From Certhia americana (taxonomy: Eukaryota > Chordata > Aves > Passeriformes > Certhiidae), in contig CM031858.1 in the NCBI GenBank assembly GCA_018697195.1, positions 132,259,241-132,323,240 of the forward strand: a stretch of 64,000 nucleotides of DNA, in the 5' to 3' direction. The position numbers were made by a program, and so were the translations under genes. The stretch's first letter is position 1, and each line of letters starts with the position of its first letter. The notes beneath the pieces are model-generated. The model was given only the letters and a program-made list of their open reading frames with translations, made no database searches and was not told where the DNA came from. Positions 25,401-36,808 of this stretch are shown here, piece by piece.

Positions 25401-28400
25401 ATTTTTTCCCTGCCTAGATCCTTTACATTTCAGGGAACCTAACCTTTCCCTTTTAACTTTCACTCTGATTCCTGCAAGTCTTGCTAGTTTGGCTAATATT
25501 TCAGTAATAAGTCTGAGGTCTGATGCTCACTCTTCTGTGCCACTCCATCCCCCACGTTTTCCTCAGATTTCATGAGGTTTTGGCCACGATTAGGGATAAG
25601 ACACCCCCCACTATATAGTCTCTTTCTGAGCTGGGATAGCTCCAAAACTGATGGTATTTGAGGCTCTAAGCAATTCTATCTAAAGCTGCCAGGTTTTGTG
25701 AGTTCCTTTTCAGATTTTAATGAAAGTTAGAGGTCTGTTAGATATCATTAAAAGGGAAGAGAAGATACATCATTCCTGTGCTCTACAGACAACGCTGGCT
25801 CCTGCATTATTATTGGATCCAGTCTGCACTCCTTATCTTGATCTTCACATTGTTTTGTGGGATGGGCCCCAGTTACATCAAAAGTCTTGTTTGTCTCCAA
25901 GACAGCTGTGTTTTTTAGATGAACTGGAGCATATGATACATAGGGTGAAACTCTGAAGTTAGGAGAGATCAGATCTTCCTAGTAATTTACTCAGAGTTAA
26001 GGAATTCTATCTTGCAAGACGGTAGGCAATTGGAGGGTCCCACTAGGGATCACAGCAAATGTAAAAAACAGATATCCCTGTGAGAGTCCCCTGAATGTAT
26101 TCTGCAGAGATTGTTTGCTTATGAGCAGACAGCAGAAATTGCCTATAACGTGCTAGTTATTACTAGTTGTTTTCCCCGCACTCGAACTTCAGCAGAGTCC
26201 TCTGAGGAAGAACAGTGATGGATTTAAGTTCATTTGTGTGCTTCTATGCAAAACATAATGTTACAGTAGTCATTTTTAGAAGTAGCAGTTCTCAAACCTT
26301 TCTGTCTCCTTCCAGGGTTACAGTAACAGTCACCTGTTTTCATTTTTCATCCTCTTTAACTTGAAGCAGCAGATATAATGGATAAAAATCAGTTTCTATG
26401 TTGAATTGGGAAATTACTTGGTTATAAATAAAATATATTTATTTCTTATCAAAGTGAGCAAATATACCTGAAGCTGTGTCATTTTATTGCTATTTATATA
26501 GAATTTGAGGGAAAATATATCTATCACTTTTCTGATCATACATTTACAAAGTCTTGAGTAGATACTAGTGCTGGTTAGTACACTATTAGTACCTTCACTG
26601 GAACACATTTAAAATTTTTCTTATTTTAAATAATGTGTCTGTGAACACAAATTCTAAATTTTATAAACTTATTTTTAAAGGCAACTGTAGTTTTACAAAT
26701 AGCAAATCTGCTATTTAAGAATCTATTTTTGGGTTTTTTGTTCCAAAAAAAACCCACTGAAGACTTTCATTCATGTTGCTGCAGGATTACATGCTAATTT
26801 CATTGTTATTTACTTCCAAGTTGCAGTTCTTTCAGATACTGGGTTATATAATGTGTAAAATTACGTGCAGTACTGTGTGTGTTCAAACTTAAAAACTGTA
26901 ACTTATATATCAGTCGTTATTTGGATATTTTCCCATTTTATTCTTTAGGAATGTTACAGGTTCTCTGAACAATCTCTTGTACTTTACATAATCCTCCCCA
27001 AGTCATTAGAGAACAACATAAGGAAAAAAAAAGTTTTATGTTATTTTATGCATGAGAAGAGTACTATTGCCTTTTTTGGGGGTCCTGCATTCTAAATAAT
27101 TGCTTATATGATATTACATGTAATTGAATTTCTAGATAATACCTGAGGCAGATAAGGACTAATATTGTCCATGAATGTTCATAATTTGGTTACTGTTCCT
27201 TGACCAGAAGACTTTTCTGCAGTATGAAGAGTGAGTTTGTACATGTGAGGTTCAGACCTGCTTTGCAGGTAATGTTGGGGTTTACAACATCTCCAGGAGC
27301 CCTCAGGGTCAGAGTTTTTCTGACAAGTGTGACCTTTTTTCTACTAGCCATTGTGGGGGTGATAGAAATTGCCTTTTTTCATGCTCTGTACTGGCTGTCT
27401 GTCCTACAAGGGCCGATGGCATAGAACTGGCCAGATCTCCCAGGTCACATGAGAAAATGAAGCCAAAGTGAAGGTCAAGCTGTTTTGGTGGCCACTGCAG
27501 CTGATAATGTGCAGAATAAATATTTCATACACTGTTTTTCTAAATACTAGTTGGTTTTATTGTTGTAAATCCTAATCCTAGTCAAGAGCCATCTTGTGTT
27601 GTGAAAACACAGTAAAAATTACAAATCAAGTTTCTCCTTTAATTTTTTTATGTAAAAATTTATTTAGCTTCAAGTCTTAGAATTTAGCTCCCATCTTCAG
27701 AGCTACATTCCCTCCATGCTGCTGCATTATCACAGCTTTTATTTTACCATCTTCTATCTTTTAAAATAACAACTGCTCCCACACCATTAACTAGGTCCTC
27801 ACTTGATTCTTCCTGAACTCTCAGAGTTCATAGCAATTACCCTTGTTCCCTTGAAAAAACATTTTCTAGTTTCACTTAGAAGACAAACACATTCTAAATA
27901 ACCTTGGTGAAACCAAGTTAAATCTGGTGAATCTACAAGCAAAGTAGAATTCAGATTTGCATCACTAAGCATTTCGAGGGCTCAAGCTTTAATTTACTTA
28001 TACAGCTGGAAATTGGTGCCTTTTCTGGACAGACTAAGTTCTTAGTCTGACTTTTAATCCCCCATTTTAGTCCTCATGCTTTGTCATATGACACACAGCT
28101 TTGTTTACTCAGATCATATCCTTCACTCACACATCTAGCCGAAAACCTAAGTAAATTTTGAGGAGCATATAGAAACATTCTGTGAAGAGGCATGATAAAG
28201 ATATTCTTTATTGTAAAGATAAAGCTTTTCTAGCTATTTGCTCCAGTAAGAGCAGCTTCATCTTAATCTGCCTCACTTGAAGTAATTTCTGTTCCTCTCA
28301 AAACAGAAATCCATAATGGCTAAGAATTAGAAATCCAAACCCCAGCTAAGTCTAGTCAAAACAAAACTCTCTGGGTTATCTGCTGGTATATTTCCCTGAC

Positions 28401-28725
28401 AGAAACTGCAGAAATCAAATATTTACAGGAATGAGTGCCTATCTTCACATATACAATAGATAGTCTGTTTAAATTCTCTCTAAGCTACAAATTTTTGCTT
28501 ATCACTGGGTTGTATTTCTTAGAATGCTTTGAAGTCCATTTTTTTGTACCTTAATGCAATGACTTCTCTTTTCTCCTAGTATATGTTCCATACTTAGCTA
28601 TATTTGTTGTACTTTTTTTGAACAGAGTGTCCAATAGATTCTTAGAATTAGCATAAAGCTTGATAAATGAAAGAATTGGTGTCAATTATTGCAAACCTTT
28701 AGTATCAAGTCACTTTGATACCTGT

Positions 28726-28860
28726 TTGGTCAGAGGAAGGTGCAAATAACACCAAGGTTCTGGGTTCAATCCCTCTATGGGCCATTCACGTAAGAGGTGG
28801 ACTTGATGATCCTTGTGAGTCCCTTCCAATTTAGAAAATTCTGTGAATCTGTAAATCTGT
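28726..28860 (+). mobile_element. tRNA-Ile-derived SINE with CR1 tail (TguSINE1-like)
   Basis: The left part (28726-28784) follows a tRNA-Ile gene from the D-loop to the 3' end. It has gtgcaaataacaccaagg in place of the anticodon arm, a B box ggttcaatccc at 28763-28773, and the acceptor end gggcca at 28779-28784. The right part (about 28785-28860) is a CR1-type 3' tail: aggtggacttgatgatcc, gagtcccttccaattt, and degenerate octamers attctgtgaatctgt. This head-tail combination is that of TguSINE1, known from passerine birds. The 5' end (A box) is missing or too diverged to see. It is not a functional tRNA gene. Confidence 0.82.
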
Positions 28861-30412
28861 TTTCTGCAAAAATAATGCTAATGTCTGATTACTTAGTTCT
28901 CTGCCATTTCTATTTCCTGCCATATATCTCTGTGTCACTTAGTGTCATTTGCTGATTATTTCTAGCCATCTTTTCCATAAATCTCATATCTAAATAACTT
29001 AATCATCCAGAGATCCTTTTTTGTTTTCATGGATTGCATTTCCTTGGCTCAAAAGTAAACTTATACAGCACCCAATTCTTATACTGTTAGGTCATTAATA
29101 CAAATATATTAGATATCTTTAAAGTAAATTATAAAGGCCGTTTCCTTCATGTTTACCAGTATGCAAATTATATGTTTGTAAAATAAGAAAACGCCAATTT
29201 ATGGTAACAGCTCTTCTTTATTTTTCTTTCTGAACCTTGAAGTTAAATGCAGACTAATCGCTACAAAGAAAATTAGTAAGGCAGCATTTGGGAGCTAATG
29301 ACTGCTTAGGGAAAGCTGACAGCATGTTCCTTGGGAACATTCAACTCGTGAGCAAAGCTGTTTATACAGGGTGGGAGACATCCTAATGTTGTAGCTACAT
29401 GTAATTACTAATCGTCAATTATGGCATTTACATGACATCTATCTTTGGAGCACACAGTATTTTGTGGGCCTGCTAGCTGAGACTGACCACTTAAGTACCT
29501 TTCCTCATTATTTGGCTGTCATTTCCAGCTACCATTCTCTCCAAAGTAAACAGTTTTCTTGTTTCTCCTAATTTTCATATGTGATGAGATTTATTCCCAG
29601 CTGCCTCTGTAAGAAACTGAGCAGATTCCAACCACTGCAATTGGATTTTTTTGCTGTTTTCTTTTTCCTTTTCTTTAAGTAATACTTCAGAATGGAAGTG
29701 ACACGTTTATGACTTTGACTGTCCTAGTGTACAGCCTCCCTCAACATAACCTTGAATATAAAGCTGTGCCCACACGTGTGCACATCCAGATGCCTGTCCT
29801 TGCACATACAGGCACGTATCAGCCTTTGTGCTTCTAGCATAAAACTCATTTGAATATGAATGCAACAGTCATCACTCTTGCAAATTCAAAAGCCACCCAC
29901 TGAATGGATGTTATTGTTCTATGTGTAACTTGTGCTGAGGATACCACAAATTGCAAACAGGCTACTGAATTGTAATATCTTTGGAAGTTATTGCTGTGGT
30001 TGTTTCTTAAAACAATGAAGGAAACCCTAACATCCAGCCCTTCACTAAGTCCAACTGACCAGACCCATGGTGAATGCTATCTCTTTCTGGAAATAAATCA
30101 TGGAAGAACACAGTATTTCCAAGTTTCAGTTTTTGCTAGTGTAAATAATCAATCTTTGGGCCTGATCCTGTTCTCAATTACTTAAATTAATTAATGACAG
30201 ATGTCCAAAATCAGAGTGAAATTCAACCCTCAACAGAGAATTCCCACAAGGCCTTCATATGACTGTTTTAAAGAACTTAAGTGATGCTTAGGCTCTGTGC
30301 TGGCCCTCTGCAAAGAATAAATTTTACCCAGAATGCTTATTGCTTTGATCCCTTATATATAACTCACATCCTTAAGTTTGCACAGCCACAAAAGATCTAT
30401 ACAGAGCTAAAT

Positions 30413-30510
30413 AGCCAGATCTTCAGCTGGTGTAAATTTATGTAACTTCATTGACCTACATGGAACAGTACCAATTTTCACTACTCTGGCTTAAAGAATC
30501 TCCATGGGAC
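30413..30510. repeat. possible degenerate foldback (MITE-like) repeat
   Basis: gccagatcttcagctggtg and the following taaattta, with a central cattgacctacatgga, resemble the left arm and centre of an old palindromic repeat that I associate with sauropsid genomes. The right arm is badly decayed. I cannot name the family, and the call rests on pattern memory. Confidence 0.35.
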
Positions 30511-31243
30511 AGAGGTAAGTGCGTATGGTGGGTAAATGGATGAAAGGCTCTTCAAATGATGAAAGACTGTATTGCTCTGGAAGTGATTTAAGTTAAACTG
30601 GAAAAAAGCCACTCCTTTTCCGGAATAAATCACATAGGGAGTATAATTACGCAGTTAAATTTCTTCTCATGCAGTCAAGCTTGAACTTACCACCACATTT
30701 GAGTAAGAAATAAAATGTTTCCCATCTCTCAGCAATATACCACATTCTGCATTTAACAGACACATATATGCAAGCTATACAAGTCCTTCTTTATTTTCAA
30801 AGGGAAGGGTATTTTCTCTTATTCTGAAGGTGAAAAATCTGGCATGGACCTGCGTTTCATATCACCTTGCTGGTAATAGAATGGGATTCTAGAACAATTT
30901 CAAAGGCAGTGAAGAAAATCTCTTATTTCCTGTTTTATGCTCTCTGGTCTTCTTGCCCTTTTTTTTAGTGACGAGTTGTATGCCTGGATGTTAAATATAC
31001 TGGTCAAGCAGGGAATTTATAGAAATGCATGATTCAGAGCCATTTTCTGGTATTGTTGCTTCTTCTGATTGTGTCTGAAATCACATAATTACAGACTGGA
31101 TGGATCATTCAGACAACTGGTGTGCTTAGCATTGCTGAGATTTCAAACCAAGATTATTTCTCTGTTATGGGAATTTATATCCTACTGCAAGGCACTTTTT
31201 TTTTCCTGGTCATGTATTGAAGCAGTAATTTCTTTCTTTCCAG

Positions 31244-31399
31244 CTGTTACACATCTGTATTGAAGGCTGGGGAAACTGGCGGTGGTCTGAGCCATTCAGT
31301 GTGGACAATACAGGGACCTTTATTCGCACCATTCAGTACAAGGGCCGGACAGCATCGCTTATTATCAAGGTTCAGCAGCTCAGTGGAGTGCAGAAGCAA
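31244..31399 (+). CDS. VPS13B: VPS13B coding exon 5 of 22
   Basis: 156 nt, 52 codons (residues 299-350), phase 0 at both ends. The acceptor is tctttctttccag; the donor is gtaagg at 31400. It encodes LLH, then CIEGWGNWRWSEPFSV, and FIRTIQYKGRTASLIIKVQQ, then LSGVQKQ. The W-x-W-SEPF core is a hallmark of the SHR-BD/VAB domain of VPS13 proteins (a tryptophan-rich strand followed by a conserved SxPF). Confidence 0.97.
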
Positions 31400-32724
31400 G
31401 TAAGGATTTGATCCAGTTAGAAAAAAATAACATGAGTAATTTCAACTGTTGCCTATTCATGAATTAGTCACTTTGTTATTTATTCTCTCCTACTGGAATC
31501 TGCAAAAACAAGTATAGCAGTCTTTTGGGGCTATTTTGGGGAATTTTTACGGCCTTTTTTTTTCAATTTGGTGTCGATCTTAGCATCTAAAAACTCAGTT
31601 GCAAACATGTATTTTATATGCTCCAGTAAACATCCCTTTGCGTGGTTCTTAAGTTCTGACAGCGCTAAGTTGCACAATCTCTTACATGTTTCAAGCTCTT
31701 GAGAAACGGATTTTTCTCTTAATTTTTTTTAAGAAACTGTTCATAATATAATCTGGGTTGTAATTCAGGCCTACATATTTTTTAAAGTGAAAGAATTGCC
31801 AAATTAACTTTTGAAAATGAGCTGCTGTGCAGTAACTTTCCCTTTACTATCTTTGTAAAGAGATGTGTAATAACACTGCAGCCCTCCTGCCTGCTTTGGC
31901 AGAAGTCAGAGCATGTGGTGGACAGAACGTGCTCAGCTCATGGATGTGGCAGAGCTGTACTGCACAACAAAAGTACAGCTGACCAGAGAGGAACAGTGCC
32001 TGGTGTCCCTGAAAGCCCTGCTGAGATTTCACATGGTGGGCTGTAGCTGTGTTGTATGCCCTCATTCATGAAAAAAGAAATTATGATGGTTGTCCAGGGG
32101 GGATACACATGGGATGGTGTTCCCTGCTATAGCTGGGAAAAAGTCAGATAAATCTCTACAATAAACAATTTATGCACGATGGAGAGAGACAAGGCCGAGC
32201 CTAATTTGGTCATTTTCTAGGTGGGTGCACTTAAACACAGAAGCACATTACAGTCATTTAATGAAATTATAAGCTTTAAAACAGCAGACATACGGTGAAA
32301 GGTCTGGATCATTGGCTTGTGATGGGAATGAGAGGTATCCGTAGAAACCTCTCTGAAGTACATCCTTATGACTGCTCAGAAATGTCTCAACATTCAGAGA
32401 CTATCACAGACCAAACCCGAACTGTCAGCTGTGGGCAGTACTGCTGAGTTCAGTGCAAAGGAAAGTGGATATGTTGTGTGTTTCTTTCAAGCGTGGATAC
32501 TGCCTTAGCAATATTTCAAGCATTTTAATGCCTAGATTTCTATGAAATTGCACATACATTTGGCCAATAAAAATAATGTTTTACCAGTCACTGCCTTCAG
32601 CAATGCTTGGAAAAACTCAAAGCAGGGAGATTATTCTTCTACAGGTTTTCACTCTCTAATTCAATTTTTGCTTTTTTTTTTTCACAGTTGTTTACATAAG
32701 AGCTGTATTTTTTGTGTGTTTTAG
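31400..32724 (+). other. VPS13B: VPS13B intron, 1.3 kb
   Basis: AT-rich with T runs; its acceptor gtgttttag lies at 32724. Nothing else recognised. Confidence 0.85.
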
Positions 32725-32988
32725 ATCCTAATCTGCGGAAGACAGACTGTCTGTAGTTACCTTTCTGAAAGTATTGAATTGAAAGTGGTTCAGCATTACA
32801 TTAGTCAAGATGGACAGGCTGTTGTTAAAGAACACATCAACTGCCTTGCAGCCAAGCAGAAATTGCCTTCATACATCCTAGAAAACAATGAGCTCACTGA
32901 GTTGAGCGTGAAATCTACAGGAGATGAAGACTGGTCCCAAGATGTATGTCTAGGTTCTAAACACACAGAACACAGCACTGTCATTCAG
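32725..32988 (+). CDS. VPS13B: VPS13B coding exon 6 of 22
   Basis: 264 nt, 88 codons (residues 351-438), phase 0 at both ends; the donor is gtatga at 32989. It encodes ILICGRQTVCSYLSESIEL, then KVVQHYISQDGQAV and KQKLPSYILENNELTEL, ending SKHTEHSTVIQ. Alternating hydrophobic strands fit the beta-rich VAB repeats. The acidic tail GDEDWSQD resembles the human loop. Confidence 0.97.
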
Positions 32989-33130
32989 GTATGACTAGAA
33001 ATGGTTATATGGAATAGAGCATTAAAAATGTCTGAGTACTTCACATTTAGACTTCTAGTTGATATAATGAAATAGTGAATGTTGTCATCCTGAAATAATG
33101 TTATTGTAATGCTGATCTTTCTACAAACAG

Positions 33131-33214
33131 GTACCATCTTCAAAGAGTTCAATTACATATGTGTGGTGCACAATTTTGACTTTAGAGCCCAATTCACATG
33201 TGCAACAGCGATTA
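33131..33214 (+). CDS. VPS13B: VPS13B coding exon 7 of 22 (84 nt)
   Basis: 28 codons (residues 439-466), phase 0 at both ends, and the shortest coding exon in the window. The acceptor is ctacaaacag at 33130; the donor is gtaagt at 33215. It encodes VPSSKSSITYVWCTILTL, then EPNSHVQQRL. It sits between the two shortest introns here (142 bp and 167 bp). Both have standard splice sites and hold nothing else. Confidence 0.96.
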
Positions 33215-33381
33215 GTAAGTACATTTAATGGCCTTGAAATCTAAATTTTTATGCCTTACATGTCATATAATAAATGAAGGTCAGAATGACCTGCATTAAT
33301 GATTTAGCAATAGTTTGTTTCGACACTTGTAATACTGAAATAAAATTGGCTTTTAATTGGTGGATTCTTTTCTCTTTGTAG

Positions 33382-33557
33382 ATTGTTTTCAGCCCTCTTT
33401 TCATTGTAAGGAGCCATCTTCCAGACCCTATTATCATACATATAGAGAAAAGAAGCCTGGGACTGAATGAAACACAAGTGATTCCAGGGAAAGGACAAGA
33501 GAAGGCACTTCAAAATATAGAACCTGATCTTACACACCACCTGACTTTTCAAGCCAG
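33382..33557 (+). CDS. VPS13B: VPS13B coding exon 8 of 22
   Basis: 176 nt, residues 467-524 plus two bases (ag), which join g of the next exon to give Arg. The acceptor is tctctttgtag; the donor is gtaaaa at 33558. It encodes IVFSPLFIV, then RSHLPDPIIIHIEKRSLG and NIEPDLTHHLTFQA. 'SPLF...N/H-LP' is the classic VAB repeat start (a conserved strand followed by a polar turn). Confidence 0.97.
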
Positions 33558-34026
33558 GTAAAATACTCATTTTCCATTCATTTGTATGGAAAAGAAAGAA
33601 TAATTTACAGTTCAACTTCTGCATTTTTTTCCAAAATTATGCCATGCCCAGAGAGGATATGACAGAACAAGCACATGTAGCTGACATTATATTGGAGGAA
33701 ATATTAAATTTGGTACAACTATCCTGTGCACACAGGCATTTATTTAATTAAGCAGTCCATATTCCTGTGTTTTAAAAAATAAATTCCTGAATTATCTTGA
33801 AATGTTTTTTTGAGAATACTGGAAAGTTTTTGGGTTCATTACAGTGTGATGATAATAAATCCATGCATGTCAGTAAATTCTCAGGAACTTGTTGGACATT
33901 GTGACTTGATCATCCACAATTACCATGAGAGTGTTCTTGCTGCAGAGTACACTTCTCATTAGAGAAAATATTAATGCTAATGCTTGATTTCGTTGTGTAA
34001 GTGACTGAGTCTGTTTTCAATGACAG
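33558..34026 (+). other. VPS13B: VPS13B intron, 469 bp
   Basis: AT-rich; the acceptor is aatgacag. No repeat or other element seen. Confidence 0.85.
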
Positions 34027-34197
34027 GGAAGAAGATGATCCATCAGAGTGTGCAGTCCCTATCTCTACCACTCTGATTAAACAGATAGCAACTAAATCCC
34101 AGTCGGGTGGCAACGTCAGCCAAGTGCTCTCTGAGTTCTATGGCACTGCTGGTCCTCCCCAGCCTGCGTGGCCTTATAATAGGAAGGATTCAGACAG
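34027..34197 (+). CDS. VPS13B: VPS13B coding exon 9 of 22
   Basis: 171 nt, residues 525-581; two bases (ag) carry into the next exon. The donor is gtaatt at 34198. After the shared Arg codon it reads EEDDPSECAVPISTTLIKQI and then ATKSQSGGNVSQVLSEFYG, ending WPYNRKDSD. The middle is a loop that differs from human VPS13B in sequence but not obviously in length. Confidence 0.96.
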
Positions 34198-34845
34198 GTA
34201 ATTCCTTGCTAAACCTTCTTTGTGACCGTTGCATTGCCTTTCCAAATAAACTGAAATCACATTCTGAAGACTATCTGTGATGAACATTGAATATATTTTT
34301 AGTAATTACATAGTTCCTGCATATAAACTGCAGAATTTGTGGCAGGTGGGGAAAAAAGTTAGGTCAGCCTGAGGGCTGCCCGAGAAGATTGCATCATTAT
34401 GGATTTTTTAAAATGGAACCATTTTATTGTGAATACACTTTCTTTGCTGTAACTCTAGAGGCTGTTGTTTATTCAGCTGCTGTTTGTTTCAGTAGAGAAA
34501 CAGGGAGTTGCTGTAGAAGTAGTTGTTGGGGAAACAAAAAGGAAATGTGATTTGATGACTACAAAAGTCACAGGTTTAACTCTGAAGGACAGTGGTAACT
34601 CTGTTTAGGCATTCATTAATTGACTAAATTTAGGTTGAGCTTGTGGAGTTCAAAATATGCCTTTATAGCCTACACCTATCTAGATCTTTCTGACACCACC
34701 TCAGTGTGTTCAAGAATGATAAGGCAGTAAGTTTTTCTGTTTCACAACCAGAAAAGCCTTGAAAATTTCTGGAAATGGCACCTTAGCATTTGTAATCTTG
34801 AATTCATTATTCCTTCATGTTTTTGCTTATTTGATTTTTTGGCAG
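34198..34845 (+). other. VPS13B: VPS13B intron, 648 bp
   Basis: No recognised element. The acceptor is ttttttggcag at 34845. Confidence 0.85.
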
Positions 34846-35047
34846 CAATGAACAGCTCTCCCAGTGGGATAGTCCAATGCGGGTAAAGCTGTCAGTGTGG
34901 AAACCGTGTGTTAAAACTCTGCTGATTGAACTCCTGCCCTGGGCATTGCTTATCAATCAGTCCAAGTGGGACCTCTGGCTGTTTGAAGGAGAGAAGATTC
35001 TTCTTCAAGTGCCTAGTGGGAAAGTAATTATACCTCCCAACTTCGAG
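34846..35047 (+). CDS. VPS13B: VPS13B coding exon 10 of 22
   Basis: 202 nt, residues 582-649, ending in phase 0; the donor is gtaact at 35048. It encodes NEQLSQWDSPMRVKL, then LLIELLPWALLINQSKWD, LWLFEGEKILLQVPSGKVII and PPNFE. 'LLPWALLINQS...LWLFEG' is a strand-turn-strand unit with the invariant Asn typical of VAB repeats; that Asn is required for adaptor binding in yeast Vps13 (knowledge from the family, not shown here). Confidence 0.97.
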
Positions 35048-36052
35048 GTAACTTTGACATTCACATTAGCAGACACAGTTCTACTAAAAACACTGATTCT
35101 GAAGAATGGTTATTACTCCAGATGACTCCCACTTTCCAGTGTGTGTCTGTTTGTCTGTTAGTAATATGATGAGGACTAGCCATAACAATAGGAATTCACC
35201 ACAGTGAGTGAGTCACTAAGTGGGTAGCACAACATACTTGGTAGCAATGTATGAAAAACAACATCGTAAAGATGCATAGGTAAAAATCGTTTGCAAGACA
35301 CTGTAGGAAGGCCTTCATTCCATCAGCAGCCTCCTCCCCTTCCTCTCAATTCAGCCAAAGAATCTGCAACATGGGTGTAAGGTATCAGCCCACGAAAATT
35401 GCTATAAAGGCCAAATAAAGACTTTGGCCCGTGCTGTGTCATCATGTCACTTGGGAAATTGTTGACCACAGTAGCAAAATTGACAGCCTGAAAGGAATGT
35501 TTGAGAGCACTTTATGTTGTGTTATTTCATAGCTTTTAATGTTACCAAGAAAAATTGGTAATGACACAGAACAATTACAATAGAGAAAAATTTTTTTTAG
35601 AATGCCTGCCTTCCTTAATTAAGTGTAACAGATGTTCCCACGTATCTTGGCCATTCACATTCTTTTTTATTATAACTCCGATATTCTTCAGTTTCAAAAA
35701 AATTAAGGTGATTTGACACAGCAGCTTGTTAATTCCAGTTGAGCAATCTGATATTTCCTGTTTATTCTGTCATCTTTTTTCCCCCCATGTATGTCTGCTA
35801 ATAAACAAAAGGTCTGCCTAGTAACACATCTCATTGTAGACTATGGCCTTGATCATCTGTGAGGATCAGTTCCTTGTCCACATTGTGGTTTCATCTGTCC
35901 TTGTACCACACAGAAAGAATCAGAGGGAGAAAGGCAGGAAATTATATTCACTGCCTACTGGAAATTGCATTTACAATTGTAGTAGAAATGTATCAAATTG
36001 TGAATTGTTTCTGATGAAAAAAATGGTAAGTTGTTTTTTTTTTCATTTGCAG
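35048..36052 (+). other. VPS13B: VPS13B intron, 1.0 kb
   Basis: Nothing recognised. The last ~210 bp (from 35843) happen to be open in frame with the following exon, so retention of only that part would not introduce a stop. I see no sign that it is used. Confidence 0.8.
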
Positions 36053-36241
36053 GAAGCTTTTCAGATTGGAATATACTGGGCAAACACTAATACTGTGCAC
36101 AAGTCAGTTGCAATTAAACTGGTTCATAATGTGACCTCCCCAAAATGGAAGGATGCCGATAATGGGGAAGTAGTAACGTTGGATGAAGAAGGTTTTGTTG
36201 AAGCTGAAATTAAACTTGGTGCTTTTCCAGGTCATCAAAAG
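36053..36241 (+). CDS. VPS13B: VPS13B coding exon 11 of 22
   Basis: 189 nt, 63 codons (residues 650-712), phase 0 at both ends. The acceptor is tttcatttgcag; the donor is gttaga at 36242. It encodes EAFQIGIYWANTNTVHKS, then VAIKLVHNVTSPKWKD and IKLGAFPGHQK. Near-identical to human VPS13B as recalled. Confidence 0.97.
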
Positions 36242-36661
36242 GTTAGAAGAAAATTATAATGATTTGTAACTTTATCATGTAAAAACAAAGTCATATAGCA
36301 GATAAAACAATCTAATGTATGCAGTGTGAAAGCTTCTCCCTAATTATGTTAATTTATGTCCAACATAAAGAGAGTATAAACAATGTGTGAAATATAATTT
36401 TAAGAATTAGATTGCCAAAAACATACTGTGCAACCCATAAAGATAATACAATATCTCCTGGAAAAAAAATAATGAATTCTCAGTCTTGTTTGGATAACAT
36501 TGACAGATGCAACTTCAAAAGTATGTGATGTGGCTCGAGTTACAAAGTGCATGAATACAGAGAGGGTTCTTTGATTAGAAAGAAAACAGCACTTCTACTG
36601 CAACATTTCACTACCTTTTGTGGTTTTGTGTGACTTCATCACAATTTTCATTATCTTACAG
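36242..36661 (+). other. VPS13B: VPS13B intron, 420 bp
   Basis: AT-rich; the acceptor is ttatcttacag. No element seen. Confidence 0.85.
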
Positions 36662-36808
36662 TTGTGTGAATTCTGCATTTCTTCCATGGTTCGACAAGGT
36701 ATACAAATTCTACAGATAGAAGATAAGACAACAATAATCAATAATACATCATATCAAATCTATTATAGACCACAGCTTTTTATTTCCAAACCCCACTCAG
36801 GAGAAGAG
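36662..36808 (+). CDS. VPS13B: VPS13B coding exon 12 of 22
   Basis: 147 nt, 49 codons (residues 713-761), phase 0 at both ends; the donor is gtaaag at 36809. It encodes LCEFCISSMVRQGIQILQIE, then DKTTIINNTSYQIYYRPQL and PHSGEE. The I-I-N-N-T-x-Y-x-I pattern is another VAB-type strand and turn with the conserved Asn. Confidence 0.97.

Larger units (their letters stand above)
21606..31243 (+). other. VPS13B: VPS13B intron, 9.6 kb (largest complete intron in window)
   Basis: Contains an antisense CR1 fragment (22186-22470), the tRNA-headed SINE (28726-28860) and a possible degenerate foldback repeat at 30413-30510. A very AT-rich stretch with several TAATTA-type motifs lies at 25120-25270. No exon was recognised; the open frames here are short and unlike VPS13B. 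Confidence 0.85.

Noticed and set aside
28726..28784. A functional tRNA-Ile gene
   Set aside because: The 5' half with the A box is absent or degraded and a CR1 tail follows directly, so this is a SINE head.
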